From a virus, in IMG/VR virus record IMGVR_UViG_3300010885_028658, positions 1 through 23,740 of that record: 23,740 nucleotides of DNA. One strand, written 5' to 3'. The notes under the pieces are model-generated. The model was not told the origin of the DNA. It made no database searches and worked only from the letters and a program-made list of their open reading frames with translations. Every line of letters begins with the position of its first letter. Position 1 is the first letter of the stretch. A program made the translations under genes and the position numbers. Below, in pieces: positions 9,901-15,900 of this stretch.

Positions 9901-12900
9901 TCAATTACATCTGTAACAAAACTTAATACAACGGTTACATTGACTTTTAATCGTGATCATAAATTAGCAGTAGGCGATGTTATTGGAATTACTGAGATAG
10001 TAAACCTTACAGGATTCTTTGAAATATCATCAGCTACCTTGCGTACAATAACAATTACAGTTGCTTTGAATGCAAAAGAACCATTAGTTGATCAAAGCAC
10101 AGTATACGGAATTTACGGATTCACTGAAGCTAGAATTAAATCGTCGGCAGATCTTTCGCCAACATCAGCAGCAGCATTAAAAGCTGGAGCAAAATTATGG
10201 CTAGACTCTGTTGAAGGTATCGGCTGGCAAGTTGTTGAAAAAAATAAAGTGTTTGAATATAAACAACTTACTAACTACGGAACAACAGTTCCTCTAGGTG
10301 CAGGATCGGCGGTTCTTCATGCAGATATATTAAAACAGACAATCGTGAGCATGCCAGCATCGTCGATAGTAACAACATATCTTGAAAGCGATACGTTGCA
10401 GATTAAACAAGTTATACTTCCAGAATTAATACTAACATCAATATTAGGCAACTCGTTTGGATCTGCAATGGCAGTGAGCCCAGACAACAGATGGTTAGTA
10501 ATTGGAGCACCAAACGCATCCGGAGCATTATCACACTTTAGGGGAGAATACAGCGCCACCGTAGATTACAACGAAGGAGACATTGTTTTATCTCATGGTA
10601 AATTGTGGACTGCTAATAAATTTGTTCCTAAAAATAAAGATGATAGCACTCATAATATTATAGGTCTCGGCTCTAGCGATTGGGATACTGCAACAGTGGT
10701 TTCTTATGATCCGGTACATGGCACTAGTGTAGGTCCAGCAAAGCAGGGATTGATCAACATTTATCAATGGACAAATAATAACTGGCAGTTATTTAAAATT
10801 TTGTTAAGTCCAAGAATCGCCGCAAATGAATTGTTCGGTAGTAAAATTTCTATAGGTTTTGATGGATTTGATTATTGGATGTCAGTTTCTGCCCCAGGGG
10901 CGTTGGCTGATCGCGGTCGAGTATACCTTTTCAAATTTAGCGGCACTGAATGGGTAATGCATGAAAATAATAATTATCGTGGTGTATATGAAAGTAATGT
11001 AAGATATCATAAAGGCTCAATAGTTTGGTGGGACAGTAAACTATGGGAAGCACAAGTTGATATCAACGAAGATAGTGCTAGTGATAGTACAATCGCTATT
11101 CAAAGTAATGACCCAACGTTCGCGGCCGAATGGAAACAAATAGATCCAGTCTTTACACAGAATTCGTTACCGACAAACATTGCATTAGTTGACGATGGAT
11201 CAACTCTAGGGTTAGGCCTATTAAGTAAAACACAACAGGCTGAATTAACCAAGCAAGGTGATCAGTTTGGTAATAGCATCGCTATGAACAAAGATGGATC
11301 AATACTAGTCGTTGGAGCACCAGATAGTGATGGCGAATACTTTGAAAATTATAAAGGCGAGTGGAACAACTATCAAGAATACCAAGTCGGCGATGTTGTT
11401 AAGTATGTTGGAAATAATAACAATCCCGGATATTCTTCTCAGGGATATTACAAACTAGTTGATGTTAGGGTCTGGACTGATTCTACTCCTTATGATTCGA
11501 CATTAACATTTAATAGTGTAAATCAATCTCCAGAAAATGGAGATCCTTGGATATCAGTAGGAGATAGTTCCTCTTATTCAACAGGTAAAATTTACATCTA
11601 TCAACGAGATAGCAATCAGATATATCAGTTAAAGCAAACAGTCACAGCACAATCATTAAATGATATAAACGATACTGGCATTAAAGAATATCTATACATT
11701 GGCGATAAATTTGGATTTGCAGTTGATGTAGATGCTTCCGGAAAAAATATTGTTATTTCTAGCCCACTTGCAGATATTAATCTACAAAATCAAGGATCGG
11801 TATATTATCTCAGTAGTGTAAATTTAGATACGCCCGAATGGCGATTAAAGCAAAAATTAGAAAGCTATGACGAATACAACAATATTCTATTTGGTTCAAG
11901 TGTTAGCATTAGTGCAGGAACTGAACGTATTGTAGTAGGCGCAAAAAATACACCGTATAAGAAATATTCATATTTTTCCGATAATACAATATTTGATAAA
12001 AACACAACTTCGTTCTCTGAATTTCAAGGGTATGCTGGCCAGGTATACTCCTTTGAACGTGTCGGTGGAAAATATCTATTATCTGAAAAATTACAAGCAG
12101 ACTTACAAGAACACGAATCCTTTGGGCATAGTGTCGATGCCACTGCTGATGTTATTGTAGTCGGATCGCCTAATTATCAAACGATTACAAACCGTTTAAT
12201 AGACGATGTAGTTATAGGTACACGTTATACTATTGTAAGTACCGGTAACGCCACTAAGCCGACCGATTTTAGATTAGTTGGAGCTATCACCGGTGATGTT
12301 GGTGAATCCTTTGTCGCTACGAAATCAGGCATTGTGTCTGCTGGTAGTTTTGTTGTTGGAAAAATTTATATTATTCGTTCAACCGGATCTACACTATTCA
12401 CATCAATCGGTGCTGCTGACAATGAACCCGGTACGGTCTTTAAGGCAACAGGTATCGGAAGTGGAGACGGAACAGCAGTTCAAGGAACTGGAAGCGTAAG
12501 TACAGTTGACTTAATCGGTACAGTTAGAACATTTACAAAAATTAATGGTAATAGTTCATTCACAACTTTAGAACAACAAGAATTACTAGTAGATACTACT
12601 AAAATTAAAAATATTGCATTGATCGATAATATTAAGAATATAAAAATATCAGACGTGGATATTGTAGATAACGCCAAATTAAAAATATTAGATGTGGCCG
12701 AACAAGAATTAAAATTTAAAACGCCATACGATCCTGCAACTTACACTAATGGTACTGATGAGCAAGTAGTAGCACCAGACTCTGCCTGGTTTGAAAAGAA
12801 TGTGGGAAGATTATGGTGGAATCTTTCTACTGCAAAATGGGTTTATTACGAGCAAGGAGATACTGCGTATAAAGTAGGAAATTGGAATAGATTGATCACT

Positions 12901-15900
12901 GGAGCAAGTATCGACGTATACGAATGGGTAGAATCTGTATTACTACCATCTGAGTGGAGTGCGTTAGCAGACACTGCCGATGGAATAGCTAATGGAATTT
13001 CTGGGCAACCGCTATATCCAAACGACGATGTATATTCGGTTAAACAAATTTATAATCCAACTACTCAATTATTAACCGACACTCGATATTATTATTGGGT
13101 TAAAGGTTCGACAATTTCACCAACCAATGTTGTTGGAAGAAAACTATCAGCCGCAGCGGTTGCAGCATTGATTGTCGATCCAGCAATTCTTGGATCACCA
13201 ACATTGGCAATTATTGACAGTGACACCATCCTGGCCTATAACTTTGCTAATGCTCTAACTTCCGGTTCGGGGTTACTTAACATTGAATTATATAAAGATG
13301 AAATAATAGTCAATCCTGTTCATAAAGAATATTTGCTATTATCCGAAGGTGTTGCTGATAGCATACCTAATTCTTTACTAGAAACAAAATGGATCGATAG
13401 CTTAGTAGGTTTTGATCAAGCAGGTAATCCAGTTCCTGATTCAAAATTGCCAGATCGAGACAAATACGGTTTAAGTTTTAGACCAAGACAGTCGATGTTT
13501 AAAAATAAGGCAACAGTTTTACAAACCGTAGTTAACAATATTAATTTAATTTTGGCTACTCAGCCGTTCAGTGATACATTAAACTTTAACACATTAAATC
13601 TTTTTGATGACGTGCCTGCGGTTGAATTAAATGATTATGATGAGGCAGTTTCTACATTAGTAGACCTAACACAGTATCCAGTTACTCGTGTAAGACGGGC
13701 AGTACTTGTTCCTAATATTATTAACGGTGAAATTGATACTATAGATATAGTGGAGTCAGGGTTTGGATACAAAATTGCACCGTATATTGAGATCGAAGGC
13801 GGCGGCACTGGTGCCACAGCTTCAGTAACTATTGATAAACAAGGCAGAATTAATTCGGTGTTAATTGTAACAAGAGGAAAACGATATGACTCAGCACTAG
13901 TTAAGATTAGAGAATATTCTGTACTAGTTGAATCAGACCCATCAATAGACGGATATTGGGCGATTTATTCTTGGGATCAAGATAGGAATCAATTTTATAG
14001 ACGCAAGGCGCAGGGATATGACACACGCCGTTATTGGGAGTCAGTTGATTGGTGGAAAGACGGTTACAGCCCACTAACAAAAATTGCATTTGAAATTCCT
14101 GCATTGTATCTAGAACCAACTCTGATAGTAAATGTTGGCGAGCTAATTCGTGTTCAAGAATATGGCAACGGTGGCTGGGCAGTATTAGCAAAAACTGAAC
14201 CAGGACTAGGCGATGTGTTAGGCAATTATATCCTTGTAGGAAGAAACTACGGAACAATTGCTTTAAAAGAATCATTATATAATACATCAACAACATCTAT
14301 AGGTTACGACAATGTTGGATTTTATGATACAAATTTATATGATTTATATCCAGCAACAGAGTTAAGAAATATTTTAAAAGCTGTAAAAGAAGATATCTTT
14401 GTCGATGATCTAACAGTTGAATGGAATAAATTATTCTTCACTAGCATTTCTTATGCGTTCTCAGAACAGCCAACAATCGATTGGGCATTTAAAACTAGTT
14501 TCATTAATGCCACGCATAATGTAGGAACTCTTGAGCAAAAATTAAATTATAAAAATGATAACTTGCCGGCCTATCAGCAATATCTAGAAGAAATTAAACC
14601 TTATAGAACTTCTATTAGAGAATATACAAGTCGATATAATTTTGTAGAACCGTCAAACACAACTGCGGTTGATTTTGACTTACCACCGGTCTATTCTCCA
14701 CGCGATGGAAAAATTGTGCCTGTCGGACAAGGATATAATTTATTTGATCAATATCCGTGGAAGTTTTGGGCCGATAATCAAGGATTTTCGATATCTGAAA
14801 TCAATGTATCATACGGTGGTGAAAATTATATAACCCCACCAAAAGTTATTATTGAAGGTAACGGAACTGGAGCAACAGCCCGAGCATTTGTATCTAATGG
14901 TGTGGTTTCCGGAGTTGAAGTTACATCTCCAGGAAAAAATTACACATTAACCCCAACGATAACATTAGTTGGTGGAAACGGATCTAGTCTTAAAATTGCA
15001 AAGGCAGCAGCTACGTTGGGAGATAGTAAAGCCAGAATATTTGACATGACATTAAAATTTGATAGAATAACTAAAGACGGAATATTAGCGTCATTTAGCA
15101 ATTCACAGCATTTTGATGTTACTGGAGTTACTGCGGTATTTGATCTTACATATGCACCAACGAGAGATAAAAACAAAATCAAAATATACAAAAACTCTCA
15201 ATTAGTATTAAACAGTGAATATAATTTACAATTTTATAGATCAACGGTCGACACTTATCGATTGTTAAAAGGTAAATTAATTTTTATTACTCCTTTAGTA
15301 AAAGGCGACACAGTTGATATTGAGTATGAGAAAAATGACGAGTTATTAGACGGTGTTAATAGAATTCAAAAATATTATGCACCGAAAGATGGAATGGTCG
15401 GTAACGATGTTAGCCAATTGATAACAGGTATTGATTTTGGCGGAGTACAAGTACAAGGTACAACATTTGAAGTCACAGGCGGGTGGGATGCTCTTCCATG
15501 GTTTACTGATGGATGGGATAGTGTAGATCCTAATTCAGATTATTATGTAGTAGTTGACGGCAGTACAGCGACAATAAAATTACCATTTATTCCTGCAGCT
15601 GGACAAATGATTTCAATCTACGTAAAACGTGCAGATACAAAGAACACTGTTAGGATTGATGATCCTTTTTATGATCGCTATGATGGATCGACGGTGTTAG
15701 AAAATGGATTAAAAGCTAGACCGTCAACCTCGTTAATGCCAAGTTTCCGCGGCGACGGCAGCACCACTGATGTTAATTTTGAAGGTTACTTTAGAATGCA
15801 TGCTGGTGATTTAATGATCTTTAGACCGTTCGAAAGCGATGGTTCTGTAGAAATTAATGATCCTAATTTATTAGATACAAAAATCATTGGCGGATCTCTA

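Larger units (their letters stand above)
10444..12550 (+). other. FG-GAP-like beta-propeller region of the giant protein
   Basis: Six blade starts can be read, with the FG phenylalanine at residues about 2177, 2303, 2447, 2595, 2655 and 2732. Examples are FGSAMAVSPDN then LVIGAP, FGNSIAMNKDG then LVVGAP, FGFAVDVDASGKNIVISSP, FGSSVSISAGTERIVVGA and FGHSVDATADVIVVGSP. Several blades close with a G-x-[VI]-Y-x-[YF] strand (GLINIYQW, RGRVYLFKF, GKIYIYQ, GSVYYL, GQVYSFE, GTVRTF). This matches the FG-GAP_2/integrin-alpha style of repeat. The classical DxDxDG calcium loop is not present in full form. A seventh blade is expected for a closed propeller but I did not find one. Several blades are split by inserts between the GAP strand and the closing strand. 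Confidence 0.7.

Noticed and set aside
13907-14296. 129-codon open frame on the - strand
   Set aside because: Antisense shadow of the giant gene; the + frame is continuous through conserved Trp/Tyr-rich sequence and the antisense product matches nothing I know.
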